DNA of 64,000 nucleotides, from the NCBI GenBank assembly GCA_001414345.1, contig LLCB01000047.1, forward strand, positions 186,001 to 250,000, written 5' to 3'. A program made the translations under genes and the position numbers. The number at the start of each line of letters is the position of its first letter. The first letter of the stretch is position 1. This DNA is from Hymenoscyphus infarciens. Taxonomy: Eukaryota > Ascomycota > Leotiomycetes > Helotiales > Helotiaceae. Of this stretch, positions 34,577 through 47,281 are shown one piece after another. The notes under the pieces are model-generated. The model ran no database searches. It saw only the letters and a program-made list of their open reading frames with translations, and was not told where the DNA came from.

Positions 34577-37500
34577 ATGGAATCCCCAAAATCCCTCTAT
34601 CATGAGGGGCACCCTTATAAAGGGTTAGAGTACAGCAACGAAGGCGAGTGTTCTCCACAACCATGATAGAGTAACTAGCTAACAATGCGATAGATGTCGC
34701 AATCCTCCACGACATGGTTCGACAAGCCCAGGCACTATTACCAACGCTCCCATATCGCGAAAAGCTACCTACAAACGCATTGTTCGACGCATACTTCGCA
34801 ATACTTCCTCAGATTGGCCAAGACCCCGATCACGATAATCGATATGCGCGCGTCTTGTTCAAAATCGGAGGGCTGCGAGGTCCTGGGAGCTTGCTCGAGA
34901 AGTTTGAGCGGGTGCTCGCAAGGATGAATATACATGTCGAGTATGAGTATGAGGAGGATATTGAGCAATGGGAGGAAGAGCAACCTATGGGCCGAGGAGA
35001 GTGTCCTACGATCGGAACGAACCAATCGAGGTATGAAGGCACCACCATGGACTCAGAGAACCTTCCACGACGAAACTCCGAAAGCACCAAGTGGGATCTG
35101 GGCCTCGAAAACCGCTCGAATCGTCAGACGAAAAGCGCAGAAGGGGACATTAGTGGAGAGAAACGGGCGGAATTCATACAGGAAATGCAGCGATCACGGC
35201 CATCAGCTCCAGTCCCAGAGCAAGCCAGAGAGTATCCCGCAGAGGCTTCGCGCGAACTTGTTAAAGACTGGCTTCATACACACCAGCAAAAAACCAAGAA
35301 AGGACGTGGGAGATCCCCTTCGACAATCGGCAGTCTGCGAGCACCCCGTAGCTCGACATCTACTTCCTATGACCGACGAAGCTCACCACCAATTTCCTCC
35401 TTTCCACCTTCGGACGAATTTCCCGATCCAAGCGAAACTGCTATAACCTCGAACGAGCTCGCAGAGGCCGAAGAGCTTGCGGATGATTACAACCAACAAA
35501 CTCCCAATTTGATGAACATCAAGGCATCAGTAACTTTTCAGTACAACTCGAAGATGAAGGCTAGACTTCGATTACAACAATGGCGAGAAAAGGCCATCGA
35601 ACTTCGAAATAAACGTTTACAAATGGAAAGAGTGGCAGATACACACGATCGAACTGTTTTAATGACAGGTGCTTTGGCAGGTTGGCGTGCTCTTTCAATT
35701 GAGAGGCGTCAAGAGAAAGAAAACCAATACTTTTACGAACATCTCGAGGACCGGGCGGAAAAAGCTAGAGATTTGTTTCTCGCGTCGAAAGCTCTCCTGC
35801 ACTGGGCAGATAATACCCAGGAGCAAGTCGAGAAGACAGCAGCTGCGCGAAATCATATTGTCGAATCACGATGCTTCAATGCTTGGCACCAAGTAACAAC
35901 AGTTAATGATTTCAAAGTCAAAAGAAATGTACTCAAGAAATTCTTTGGTGCATGGAAGAAACGCAAGGAGACAGTCGATCATCAAAACCATGCAGCTATC
36001 CAAACTTACCAAGGTAATCTTGCTCATAAGGTATACCTGGAATGGGTTCACGGAATATGGGAGAACAGGGCCTATGAGTTTTACACTGATGGGTTGAAGA
36101 GTCGGATTTTTTATGGTTGGTATGATACATATCGCCAAACATTGGACAACCAGAGAATTGTCGAGCAGAACCACCGCGATCGAGTTGCTCATAAGGTATT
36201 GATAGCCTGGAAGGATCAGACCATCAGGCACAACCAACAAGAAGAGCAAGCCGCAGCTTTCTATAAAGCAAAGTCTCTTCGAAATGCGCTCAAGAATTGG
36301 GGCAAGGAAACTCGAGTCATACCAGCACAACGAGTCTTCGAATCCGAAGTCAGAAATCGCCTCGTCCGAGGAGCACTTGCAACCTGGGCGCATCGAGCAA
36401 AACTGGAAAAACAAGCTGCTGCTGTCGATCGAGAGAAGATTTTGAAGGAGGCAATTGTAACCTGGCGACACAAACTGCGACAAAAGGTGATTGCAGACAA
36501 AGTCGACACCCGGGTCAAGGCCGAATGCATGTACAAACTGGTTCTTGCTCAAAGATGCGGTACATTGCAAAAGAAACGGAAAGAAACGACCCTTCGAGGA
36601 ATCCTCCACAGCTGGGCAGACAAAGCTATAGCTGCACGAGAACACCGACTTGAACAAGAAGGGATAGCTGACGAATACGCCAAACAGAAAGCTTTGAATT
36701 CCGTCCTAGGTCTCTGGTATAAACGAATGGATCGCCAGAAGGAAATGGAAAGGCAAGCTTTGGCTTTCGCAAGACCACGATTACTGGAAGGGGTGTTTTC
36801 GAAATTGCTGGACCGGTCTGAGGAACAGGCACAACATGTACACGAGCTTGAAACCATGGCTGACGATGCGGCTTACTATTTCAGGGCCTCGAGTGCTATC
36901 AAAAAATGGAGAGCCGCGGCGGCATACTCGATACGCGAAAAACGAAAGGCGGCATACTGTAAAGTCAGGCGAATGGTCAAGATGAATATGGCGAGAAAGT
37001 TCCTTCGGAATTGGCGCGACCAGGCGAATCGGATTATGGTCCTCAATGAGCGGGCGCAAGAAGTACTGCATAATAAAGCTGTAGTACGCGGAATGGACAC
37101 CTTCGACAAATGGAGAGCGAAAGCCGCCGTTGTCGTGGATATGGAGGCAGTGGCACGAGAACAGCAGTTGAAGAAGCATCTGGCCCTTTGGAAGCAGAAA
37201 TCCGACGACCATCAAACTATGGAAAATGAGGCTGCAATGGTATACGGAGAAAATCGCCAAGGTCGGGCTCTCAAGAAATGGAATCTTGAAACACTCAAAG
37301 TACAAGCTCAAGCGAATTACGCTGTTGATATCAGGGAGAAGAATACCAAGAAGCATTTTCGGAAGATGTTTGCCCATTGGCACCAGCAATCCCAGCAACA
37401 AACGTATCAACAAACATATCAACAAACATATCGAAGTCAGCCTCCGCCGCCACCACCACGACCCCCACCTCAATCCGAACCGCATTTTCCTCGATCGAAA

Positions 37501-37764
37501 TCAATCGAGAGGTTCCGGAAAACGACAATTGAGATGTCGTCCAACTTTGGGGAGGGAAGTGACGATTTCGCTCCTTCTCGATCAATACCAGCATACCTAA
37601 ATACGCCTTCTAAGCGAAGGACGAGAATGACTACCACACCAAAGGCTCCGTTATCAACACCATACGAACGGCAGTTACGAGCGCAATATGGAGGGGAAGG
37701 AACGAGGGGGAGGTTTAGGATGAGCGGGTTTGAGGATATCCCGGAGAGGTCTTTTAACGAATAA
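34577..37764 (+). CDS. SFI1: Sfi1-type spindle pole body / centrin-binding repeat protein
   Basis: Centrin (Cdc31)-binding scaffold of the spindle pole body half-bridge. The long frame 34694-37764 gives a protein dominated by Sfi1 repeats: about 20 helical units of 20-35 residues, each ending in a hydrophobic-x-x-W motif such as LRLQQWREKA, LAGWRAL, FNAWHQV, FFGAWKKR, LRNWRDQ, LALWKQK and FAHWHQQ, from about residue 280 to 910. Ahead of it is a globular N-terminal block (ALFDAYFAILPQ, DHDNRYARVLFKIGGLRGPG) typical of filamentous-fungal Sfi1. The first Met of that frame (34714) would cut this block. I therefore add exon 1, 34577-34643 (MESPKSLYHEGHPYKG...), joined by a 50-nt GC-AG intron (GCGAGT...CTAGCTAAC...ATAG), giving NE|DVAILHDMVRQ and 1045 aa. 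The C-terminus has QQTY repeats, Pro runs and a basic tail. Confidence 0.9.
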
Positions 37765-38809
37765 CGAATCATGAATCACGAAAAACGAAATAACGAACTA
37801 GCATTATTATACCCCAACTTTATATCAGCTCTTGGCGTGGGGTGAAAGGAAAAAAGGCGTTTTAGATTTAGGAACTAGGAATTGGGATTGGATGATTATG
37901 ACTGGCGTCGAAAAGATGCATGATTGGCGTTTTGGGTTGTACCAATATAAATGGGTTAGATTAATGTGTACATGATAAAATAATCGCTTATCGCGATTCT
38001 TGTTGAATATAGATAGTTAGCTCTACGTAACACAAATTCACACCAGTGCAAATTCAATGAGATGAGATTACCTTGTCTTGGTAAAGTAGCACTGCATATG
38101 TACGTGTGCTTCTTGTGATCGTTGATCCCAACCTCCTTCTTTTCAATTCAAGTTGTCATTCCAAAGCTCTCGGATAATTGTTTCGATTGAAGTAAACGAT
38201 TGGATTAACGGGACTTGGTTATTTTAAAGGTTTGAGTTAATGGAAAAATGTTCTGAACCGGTAGAGCAATTGAGATATTGAAATCAAGTTATGCTGAGCT
38301 TGCGGCCATCCACAATCAAGTATTTTTTCCTACAATCTAAAATCCAATGTTTCCCAGCGTTTTAATGCTTATCCATGGTGCTTTTATGTATGACGCTTCC
38401 GCTACTGTATCTACATGGATATCCTTTTCAGCGCGATTAAGTGGGTGAGAGGATAACAATTACCTCAAAGTATGCACTGGTCAAATATGTTAGATAAATG
38501 GTTCCTAGACTTTCTCAAACATCTTCAAGTGAAATGTTCTATGGTGATTCCAAAAAAACGAGAACGCTCGTGATTCATAAAGATAATTTATCGTGGAGCT
38601 TCCAATTGGCCCGTCAGTCCCTTGCACGACCACGAGGCTCCAGAAGTCAGTTGCGCTTTCCCGAGGCCAACACCACTTCTGGCTTTCAATACACACAATT
38701 TGAACATAAACTTCTGCGTCCATATACCCAACGAAGTCGGAAAACTCACAGGAATCGAAGCTCGGGAATTTCTAGGGAGGAACTACTGCGATGCAAGGAA
38801 CTCGATAGT
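37765..38809. promoter_or_regulatory. Intergenic region with SFI1 3' end and RAV1 promoter
   Basis: 1.05 kb. ATAAATGGG and ACATGATAAAATAA strings near 37945-37981 may belong to the SFI1 3' end. The frame 38498-38809 is open upstream of the RAV1 start but low in family resemblance; I take it as 5' leader. No gene is seen. Confidence 0.4.
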
Positions 38810-41800
38810 ATGCGAGCTGTGCTCCCCGGAAAGCCTAGGGCTAAGCTCCAAGCTGTTTGTACGGGCTGTTGGGATGGCAGACGTCTTATTGTTTGGGCCC
38901 CAGCAGAAGGAGTTTTTTGGGGTGGGTTACTAATGTATGGGAATAGGCGTATATTACTGGCAATGCCTTCGTTATTTTGACGGGGCCGGAGACGATCCTA
39001 CAGACGATATACGATGACGACGAGGCCGAGCTCGAGGCTATCGCTTTGGATGAGGCATCAGGGAAGATAGCGACTTGTGTTGGAGGAGATGTGAGGATAT
39101 ACAGACCTTATGGTCAGGATGAGGGAGCCCTGAAGGTATGGTGAATCAAGCTGGATGGGTGGTGGGCTGACGGATGGACAGTGGGCGCTGCAACACAGTT
39201 TCTCGGTCGATGTACCTAGCACCAATGAGGCGACGACATTAGCATGGGGTGTAGCGGAAGAGCTTTTAGTTGGGGGCGCTTGGTTGAACCTATACTCGAC
39301 GCTGGAGGGCGAGACCGATGCGCCAACTCGAATCTACAAGCAGGAACTCGCAAATCCCGTTAAACTCGCCCATTTTTCGTACGATTCGGCATACATTGCT
39401 TCGACGGGGAAGTACGACAGGCTGGTTAAAATATGGAGGAGGCTTTCGTTTGGTTCTGACGATACACGATTCGATTTCAGCTACCTACCTCATCCTGCGG
39501 CCGTTACCAGCATACACTGGAGGAGACCATATCATGTTGATCAAACGATTGACAATGTGCTCTACACGATTTGTGCCGACAATAAACTGCGCATTTGGGC
39601 AGCTACAGATTCGCACGGGCTACAATTCTTGCAACTTTGGGCAGAGATTGATTTGAAGGAGTCCATACAGCCCAGGGGTGTTGGGATGGGGGAAACATCC
39701 AGTGTACGGTACGCCTTTATTATCGATGGAAGGGACTTTTTACTCGCGACGGAACATGCTGTTCAAGCAAGAGCAGCAACGAATGTCAAAGAAGACCACG
39801 CTCTGGCACATTTGATTGAAGTTGCGAATCGAAGTCCGGAGATATGTGTTGTACTCGACGGGCTGGGAAATATGTCGGCTTGGGGTCTAGAGAATGTGGG
39901 TTGCAAAGCAAGGCAGACAACGAACATTTTCAATGTTGCTCATGTGGATGGTTTGGATATTGGACTACCCAAGAACCTGGCAGAGGACTCGGCATACGTC
40001 CAGTTCCATAACTACTGCAAAAATGATCAAGGAGGACTCAACTTACTGGTACATCATTTTGATGGTAGGATAGAGGTCTTTGAGAGTAATGTTGCAGATT
40101 TATTTGATCCTTCCCCTAGGAAAAACAGATTTGCTCCAAAGGCTACCTGGACTGGTCATGCTTCCACGATTGGAAAGATTATCAGAAATGTCAGTGGAAG
40201 GGCCATAGTTTCGAGGACGAGCGGCAATGAAGGGATCGTATGGAAACACATGGATCGTGAGGGAGGAACTTCTGTATATCGCCAAAGCATCATCACCGAG
40301 AGCGACCATATTCACAGGATTTGTGTCATGCGAAAAGGCAACTTCGTTATATATTTACATTATGACAAAGTTGTGCTTTGGGATACTCGGAAATCCCAAG
40401 CGACACGCCTTGCGACTTGCTCTTATTCAGCTGCAGGCAAACCCCTTTGCATTCTCATGCTTCCCGAAGTTAAGAAAGAGGGGCTTGTAGCTCATATCGC
40501 AACAATTACCTCCGAGATGAAAGGTATCATTTGGGAAGTTCAACTTCCTCCGTTTGGAGGAAACATTACTGAGCAGAATGGCTTCCATAAACCCTCAATT
40601 CGGGAGTTCTGCCAATTCGACCTCGGAGTTAATGATGATGTTTCCTATGTTTTGCCTGTAGACCCAGCTGGATCGCCTCCAGTCATTTCGGGATTCCTCG
40701 ATACTTTCGCGAGAGATATCGCTATCTCATATACACACTCTGGTATGCTTCGATCCTGGACTGCGAGAATTGATTTTGCGAATCAGAAGGTTGATTGGTT
40801 GGAGACATGCTCTGTTGATACTGGAATTAGCGAACCTGCCCTTGCAAGCGGTAGTTCGATACGAAAAGCTGCACTTGTAAATTCCACGAGATCAAAGTTA
40901 ACGATTTGGGATGTCCGAGGAGCTCAACTGGAGTATTCTCAGGATTACGAGGACCAAGATACCATTCGAGACTTGGATTGGACATCGACCCCAGCGGACC
41001 AGTCTATTCTTGCAGTGGGCTTTCAATACAGGGTGATTCTCCTCGCTCAGATGCGGTATGATTACCTACATAAAGGTCCGGCTTGGGCTGCTATCAGGGA
41101 GTTCAACATCCGAGATCTTACCCCCCACCCCATTGGGGATTCCTGTTGGCTAGGAGGCGGCAATCTTATCATCGGTGCTGGAAATCAACTATTTGTCTTT
41201 GACAAGGCTGTTGATACTAAAGCTCCTGTTGTGGCAAATCTTGGGCTTGCATACCAGAAAACACCTTGGAATCTTTTCGATGTTGTTTCTAGATTGAATG
41301 GCCCTCTTCCTGTCTACCATCCCCAATTTTTGGGCCAATGCACACTTACTGGGAAGAGTGCACTTGTCCAGAAAGTATTGATTGCGTTGTACAAGACGCT
41401 CAAATATTATGTCGAGACTGACGTGATTGATAATCATCTTGGGATGGATTTGGAGGAGTTTTATGAATCTTCCGATGTAAGTCACCTTTCAGTCTTGAGA
41501 ACATTGCTAACCATGATAGAAAATTTCATCCTCAACATTAACAAACAAGGTTGCAAAGTCCTTCAGCAATTTCACCGAAGAAGAGGATGAAGTAGAAACG
41601 GTGACTGAAGAGGTAGCAATCGCAATCAACGAAAGGCTCGCCAAAGTCGCCTTACCTCAGCTCTCGAGACAAGAGCAGATCCACCTGGCTGACATTGTTG
41701 AATGTGTCTCAATTGTTGAAAAACAACGGAGGTCCATGGATGACAATGCTGCTAGATTTATGCTTTTCTTTCGCCAGCTTGCTTTGCGCAGAGGTAGAGC

Positions 41801-43100
41801 GAATGAAGTCAATATTAGCTGGAGAGAGATTATTTGGGCATATCATAGCAATAGTCAGGATATCCTAGTCGATATGGTCAATCACCAGTTCCATGGGAAG
41901 ATGTTGTGGGAGAATGCAAGGGAAAGTGGGGTCTTTATGTGGATGACTGATCTGACTGCTCTAGTAAGCCCTGACATCTTGATAAATCTTCTCGATAAAA
42001 TGCTAACGATGCTTGTAGAAAACACAATTCGAGAATATTGCTCGAAATGAATACACCAAGAGCGAGATGAAGAATCCTGTAGATTGCACTTTATTCTATC
42101 TTGCGCTCAAGAAGAAAGCTGTACTTCAAGGTCTTTGGAGAATGGCTGCTTGGAATCGGGAACAGTCAGCTACTGTTAAACTTCTTAGTAACAATTTCCA
42201 GGACAAGAAGTGGAAGACTGCTGCTTTGAAGAATGCATATGCATTACTGGGAAAGCACAGAAATGGTGAGCAAACTACCAAAATATGCCGGATGTCATGC
42301 TAACGTGCGAATCAGAATATGCGGCAGCCTTTTTCCTGTTAGCGGATTGTCTAAAAGATGCCGTGAACGTGATCCTGAATCAACTTAAAGATCTTCAACT
42401 CGCAATCGCAGTAACGAGAGTCTACGAGGGAGATAGAGGCCCTGTTCTACGTGAACTTCTTCAAGATAAAGTCTTGCCACTAGCAGCACAAGAAGGCAAC
42501 CGCTGGCTAGCATCATGGGCCTTCTGGATGCTCCACAGACGAGACATGTCTGTACGAGCACTCATCGTAAGCTTCCTCCCAATCTCACGCTCCATTTTTA
42601 GAATCATGTCCTAACCTGCCCATCAGTCACCAGTCTACACCCTCCTCGAAACCCCGCAAACCCCCGACCTCCAATCCAAACTCTTCCTCACCGACGACCC
42701 AGCCCTCGTAGTCCTGTACTCGCAGCTCCGACAGAAAACCCTTCAAACTCTACGGGGAGCATCAAAGATCACACCGAAAGTTGAGTGGACCTTTGTTCTT
42801 CATAATGCGAGATTATATGATCGGATGGGTTGTGATCTTTTGGCGCTTGATCTAGTTAGGAATTGGGAGTTCTTGCTTCCGGCCCCGACAGCTACTTCCT
42901 CCACTGCGGCGCCGGAGTTGAGGAAGATGCTTAGGAGGAGGAGTAGTCTTGTGGTTGCGGATTTACCGACTACGGGTGGGATTGGGGGATTCCAGGGCGT
43001 GGGGGAGATGAAAAGTGGTAGGGGACCTGTGCATAAGCCGCCGCCTAGTGTCTTTGAGGAGCCGGAGAGCAGCAGTTTGTTGGATAGTTTTGGGTTTTAG
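38810..43100 (+). CDS. RAV1: RAVE complex subunit Rav1 (V-ATPase assembly, WD-repeat)
   Basis: Large subunit of the RAVE complex, which reassembles the V1 and V0 sectors of the vacuolar H+-ATPase; homologous to animal DMXL/rabconnectin-3. Seven exons spliced by hand: 38810-38890, 38947-39135, 39182-41476, 41520-41963, 42019-42265, 42316-42566 and 42627-43100, 1326 aa in all, matching the family's usual ~1300. Exon 1 is MRAVLPGKPRAKLQAVCTG; exon 2 continues AYITGNAFVILTGPETILQT and ends RIYRPYGQDEGALK. Then comes a WD-repeat region (VKIWRRLSFG, LRIWAATDSHG, TIWDVRGAQ, IVWKHMDREG). The Rav1p C-terminal helical domain (about residues 610-1130) includes HPQFLGQCTLTGKSALVQKV, QIHLADIVECV, RFMLFFRQLALRRGRANE, WREIIWAYHSNSQ, FYLALKKKAVLQGLWR and ASWAFWMLHRRDMSVRALI. 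The tail is Ser-rich. All introns are 41-60 nt with GT-AG borders and close in frame. Very well supported. Confidence 0.95.
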
Positions 43101-45151
43101 TTTGGTGGACCGGGAGAGGGGTTCTGTGTTTGTATTTCTACTTTTTGGGAGTGGGGTGTGGATTGTAGTGGAATGGAATGGGAATTTGGGTTTGGTTGGG
43201 AGCGAGGAAAGCGAGGGCAAGTCATATATCGAGGCATAGCGATGGGGCAATTTAATAATGTATAGATTACAAAGAAGCGCATGGGATATGTACTTGACGA
43301 TACTTTCTCTTTCTCTCCACGACTCTTCTTTTCAAATTGCCGTTGGATAAGGGCGATAAGAGGACACGGTTCATGTTGACACTTGTTTTTGGAAAGGTTA
43401 TTAGAACGGCGACTCGGTTGTTGTTTGCCTCGACTCAGGAGCTTGTATTGTTTTTATCATGTTGCAGGTCACGATTTTTAGTAACTTTTTTTTGAAAGAG
43501 GTAGAATAGGAGGGTCTTCTGGGGGAGCCCTTGTTTGTGTGGTGTTCGTTGCAGGTCGCGATATTTTTTGAGGAAGGGCAGTACGGCAGGACTTCACAAG
43601 GGAGTGTTGGCAGTATTAGAATTGATATCGGGTCCGAGATGCAGATACATTGGTAACGGCGACAAAAGTAATGAAGAAATTAACCGTTGAAGATCAGGTA
43701 ACTATGAAAATCGGTTCTTGGTTGTCAACACTGCTTGGGAGAGTATTACTTGGCGCGTGAGGGGTTGTATGAGACTTTCTGAAGCCCAAATTGGTGGTCA
43801 GGTCCTCTTTAAAGATATATTTCCGCTGAAACTGTAAGAACAAGATAGGATCAGTATACATATCAACAATTGGCGGTCCAATCCACCATATTCTTACTTC
43901 TCTTACTTTGAAATGAATGGAAATCTCACGAGTCAACGGAGTTTGTACCCGCTGCTTCTTGTCTACCTTGAAAATTTCAGTTCGTGTTCGTTGCATATCG
44001 CAATATTTAGTTACCCCTTTCTAAATTAAAAATGTACCCGACCTTGAGCTACATTGCATGTCGCGATTTTTAGTTGCCTTTTTCTATTCTCGTAAATTAA
44101 GGCTGACAAGAGTCGTACTGGGCTGCCCCTTGAGAGATTCTCTTTTAGTGCTGCTCCAATAGGTGTGGATTTGAGATGTTGCACATCGCGATATTTAGTC
44201 GAACTTAGTTTTGTGGTGTTTTCAGGGCTGAAATACATGGGTTGTTTGCCCCTTTTACGGAAGCGCCGTTTGACAACTAGGCTACACCATGACAACTCTT
44301 TTAGTACAGTACTGACTACTGTTTCTTCTCCGCTTGGATTTCGGTCGTTGCATATCGCAATTTTTAGTAGAACTCTCTGATGTATTTCCAAGCCGAGGAA
44401 AGTCATAGGTTATCCGGATCTCGTTACCCCTTTTTGAGAAGCGTTTGTTTAGTTCGCATCCAAAGATAACGGCTTACTGGACTGACCACTCACGATATTC
44501 TTTTAGTACTCTTTTCCCTGATGTTAATACCTTTTGTTGCATATCGCAATAATTAGCAAAACTCTCTGAATGTTTCCGCCCTGAAAAGTCATGGGTTGAC
44601 CGACGTTTTTTGAGTTCGTTTCTCTAACGGCCTGGCCCTTGCTTAATTTCTGACAGCTACCCGACACCAAGTGTTTTTTTCTTAGTCAACCAGTCTCTTA
44701 TCTTTGCGCCAAAGACCCCGGAGGTTTCATTCTTTTGCGAGATCGTAGAAGTTTTTAGTCCGTTGCAAGTCGCGATTCTTAGTTAGGAATTTCAGGTCGG
44801 GTTGGCCCATTTGCTTGCCTGCTGGCACCTCCTTACTATCTGGTCTCGCATTTTCGAAGGTTCGTCATTTCGTTGCTTCTCACGATGCTTTTTTTAGATT
44901 TTGACTATTTGAAGCTCTATCTGGGTTGTTCCATGCTTGGTGCCTTTTTTCGTTTAGGTTCATTGCAAAATCACGTTAAGTTTGGGTTAGTATGTTGACT
45001 TCGCCCCTTTTCTAGGTCAGTTGATATGGATATTTGCTGACGGTAGCGTAGTGGTGGAAATGAACGTTTAGCTAGTTTCTATGCGGCTTGGAAAAGATTA
45101 TCTTTATGCGAGGCAGCTTAGTCTACACTAACAGTGTCGGAGGGGCACAGT

Positions 45152-45252
45152 ACTATCCCCCTCTTGATTACATTGTAAGTAAGTGCGGTGCACAGACATT
45201 TGCCATACCAAAACGACCGTGCGCATACAATGTAATTAGGGGGGGGGATAGT
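45152..45252. repeat. 101-bp inverted repeat (hairpin-forming)
   Basis: ACTATCCCCCTCTTGATTACA at 45152-45172 (then TTGTA) is mirrored by TACAATGTAATTA followed by a G run and GATAGT at 45226-45252. The stem is about 25 bp with a loop of about 48 nt and few mismatches. It lies inside the satellite region, 80 bp left of the telomere-like tract. It could be a tiny MITE remnant or a cruciform-forming site. Confidence 0.6.
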
Positions 45253-45333
45253 TTCGACCAGCTTAAACCTAATTAGGCATCATACCCGTAACAACAACCC
45301 GCGCAACACAACTTTCCAACACAATCATACCCA

Positions 45334-45388
45334 TCTAACCCTTATCTGAGCCCTAACCCTAACTAACCCTAACCAACCCTAACCTAAG
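45334..45388. repeat. Interstitial telomere-like repeat (CCCTAA type)
   Basis: Tract with several CCCTAA units on the plus strand: CTAACCCTTATCTGAG, then CCCTAACCCTAACTAACCC and AACCAACCCTAACC. Fungal telomeres are usually TTAGGG. The tract is imperfect and short (about 50 bp) and lies between housekeeping genes, so it is not a chromosome end. The orientation (CCCTAA on plus) would point a former end to the left. Confidence 0.75.
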
Positions 45389-47281
45389 AAACCAAGTTAC
45401 TATCTCGCGGTGTTGTAAAGTAGGAAGTCACAGCGAAAGACGAACGGGATTCCTTCTAAATTGGGTTAGTCCTGGGCCAAATAGTGAACTGCCTGGGCCA
45501 TTTAGCAAAAGTCATAGTTTCGACCATCTTGACTTTTATACTAAATCATCCCAGGCCATCCTTGCAAGATCCTTAGTAGCTTTCTGTTGCATTTCGCAAT
45601 GTTACATCAACTAAACAAGCTCGTTTGGGCTAAGTCAAATTAAGCATCGTATTGTGGAGAAGACGAATACGTAGTGTATTTACACGTCGCGAACTACCCT
45701 AGTCCCGCTGTCGTTGGCCAAAATACTGGGATATCCCTTGTTAACCAAGCCGTTGGTGCCGTTCGCTCTTTTGAACTTTTTCTGTTTTCCCCGAGAGTTC
45801 CGTTGCGGTGTTGCATGTCGCGTTCTTTAGTGGTCTAGCCCTTTTCATTTAAGTAGGGATAAGAAAAATTGTTTAGGGCATCAGTGGTGCGTTCAAGGGA
45901 TACAAATTCGAATTAAAGTCTGGCGCTCTCACACTGGTGCGGAGCCGGACTCTTTTGCCGCTGACTCGTGGGCTGGCTGTGCGTGAGTAGTTTGTGCTTA
46001 ATGGGAACGCGAAAGGGACCGAAGTTGAGAAAGGTTTTCTGGGATTGGATCTAGAAATATAAAACCGATAGTTTAGTTGATGAGAGGTGGCGCGAAGGAG
46101 TTTTCCTTGGGACGGCTGATGAACTAAGAGCTCGAAGCCCTGCTGGCAGAAAGGGGTGGAGCCCGAAGCGAATTTAGCGAGGGACTTGAACTTGGCGTTA
46201 CCGTCATATCAATTTACTCGCAACGAACTAGTATAGGGAATCTCAAGTTGGGAAAGGATGTTAAAAGGAAAAACTAGCAGGGGATGAACGTTTTCGTCAA
46301 ACGCAGCTAAATTTTGCGACGTGCAACTTTTGCTTTTCAAAGGGGCCTTTAGATAGCAGTAGTTTGGAAAGTAGTAAAACTAGAAGGCAGGAATAATCAA
46401 TATACTTTAAGCGAGGCTGCATTCTAAAGCAGCTAAGAATTGCGATTTGCAACAAAGTACAGTCCTGTTGAACACCTTTTCACCTTGGCCAACAGTACAA
46501 CCCCCAAACGTAGGAAAATCACGAGTTAAACAAATAAACATGAAAATTTTGGCAAAATAACTGGAGTAATAATAACACAGAAGAAAGACGTGTTTGTTCG
46601 GTTGAATGAGCTGGAAGCTTCCTCGCTACCATTCCAGTAAAAACTGATCAACCGAAGACCACATAATAAAAATAACATGAAGCCAAGGTAGACAAGAGTA
46701 TTGATTAAAACACCCTAAAAATCGTGAACTGCAACAAATTCTCATTCATCCTCTTCAGAAGTTCGCAAAACGTGACGCAAGCTGAAAACTTAACCGTGCT
46801 TTAAGACTTATTTGCGAGGCGCTTTGAAAATCTCCCAGGAACGCTAAGTAAACATGGGTTACCGTGCGTGGCTGACCGATTAGTAGGTACAATGCCAAAG
46901 CACTTTCGTGACATTTCAAGCAACTAGGAAAAGAGTGAGAGACACTAAAATCTGAAATCCAGTTGTTTCGCCCTCGTTCCTAAAGCGACTTGAGAAGTGG
47001 CTGAACGCGACTAAATTCGTCAAGTTCCAATACTCCAAACTACACCTATAACTCAACGCAAGCAAGATAAAAACTTCCAACGCTCCGGGGCAAGGCAAAT
47101 TAGCATCTTGCGTATCTAGTCATATTTTTGTTGCATTCTTACGATTAGTTGTTTTCAAGTTATTATGTTGTGGTCGCTAATTATGGTGCCACTTTTCGGT
47201 GTCCCCCGGGAGGCTCTTAGGATCACAATTCATGGGCAGTAAATCATTTTGAACATTGTTTCGATAAATATTCTTGCTATA

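Larger units (their letters stand above)
43461..47150. repeat. Degenerate satellite-like array with a conserved ~22-bp box
   Basis: A box with consensus GTTGCATRTCGCGATWTTTA followed by GT recurs in a 3.7-kb region without a gene. Plus-strand copies start at 43461, 43548, 43990, 44053, 44178, 44347, 44536, 44762, 44872 (longer), 44962 (weak), 45586, 45810 and, weakly, 47130. Minus-strand copies are at 46306-46327, 46432-46453 and 46714-46735. Between 44178 and about 44720 the copies head longer units of about 170-190 bp that also share GAACTCTCTGA, GAAAGTCATRGGTT, a CCCCTTTTT..GAAGCG block and TTCTTTTAGTAC. So this is a strongly diverged tandem repeat in which the box is the best-kept part. 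No open frame of substance exists in it. I know of no element with this box. Confidence 0.8.

Noticed and set aside
35866..36657. 263-codon minus-strand frame, Cys/Phe/Leu-rich
   Set aside because: Antisense shadow of the SFI1 repeat region; the plus strand has clear W-repeat coding sequence.
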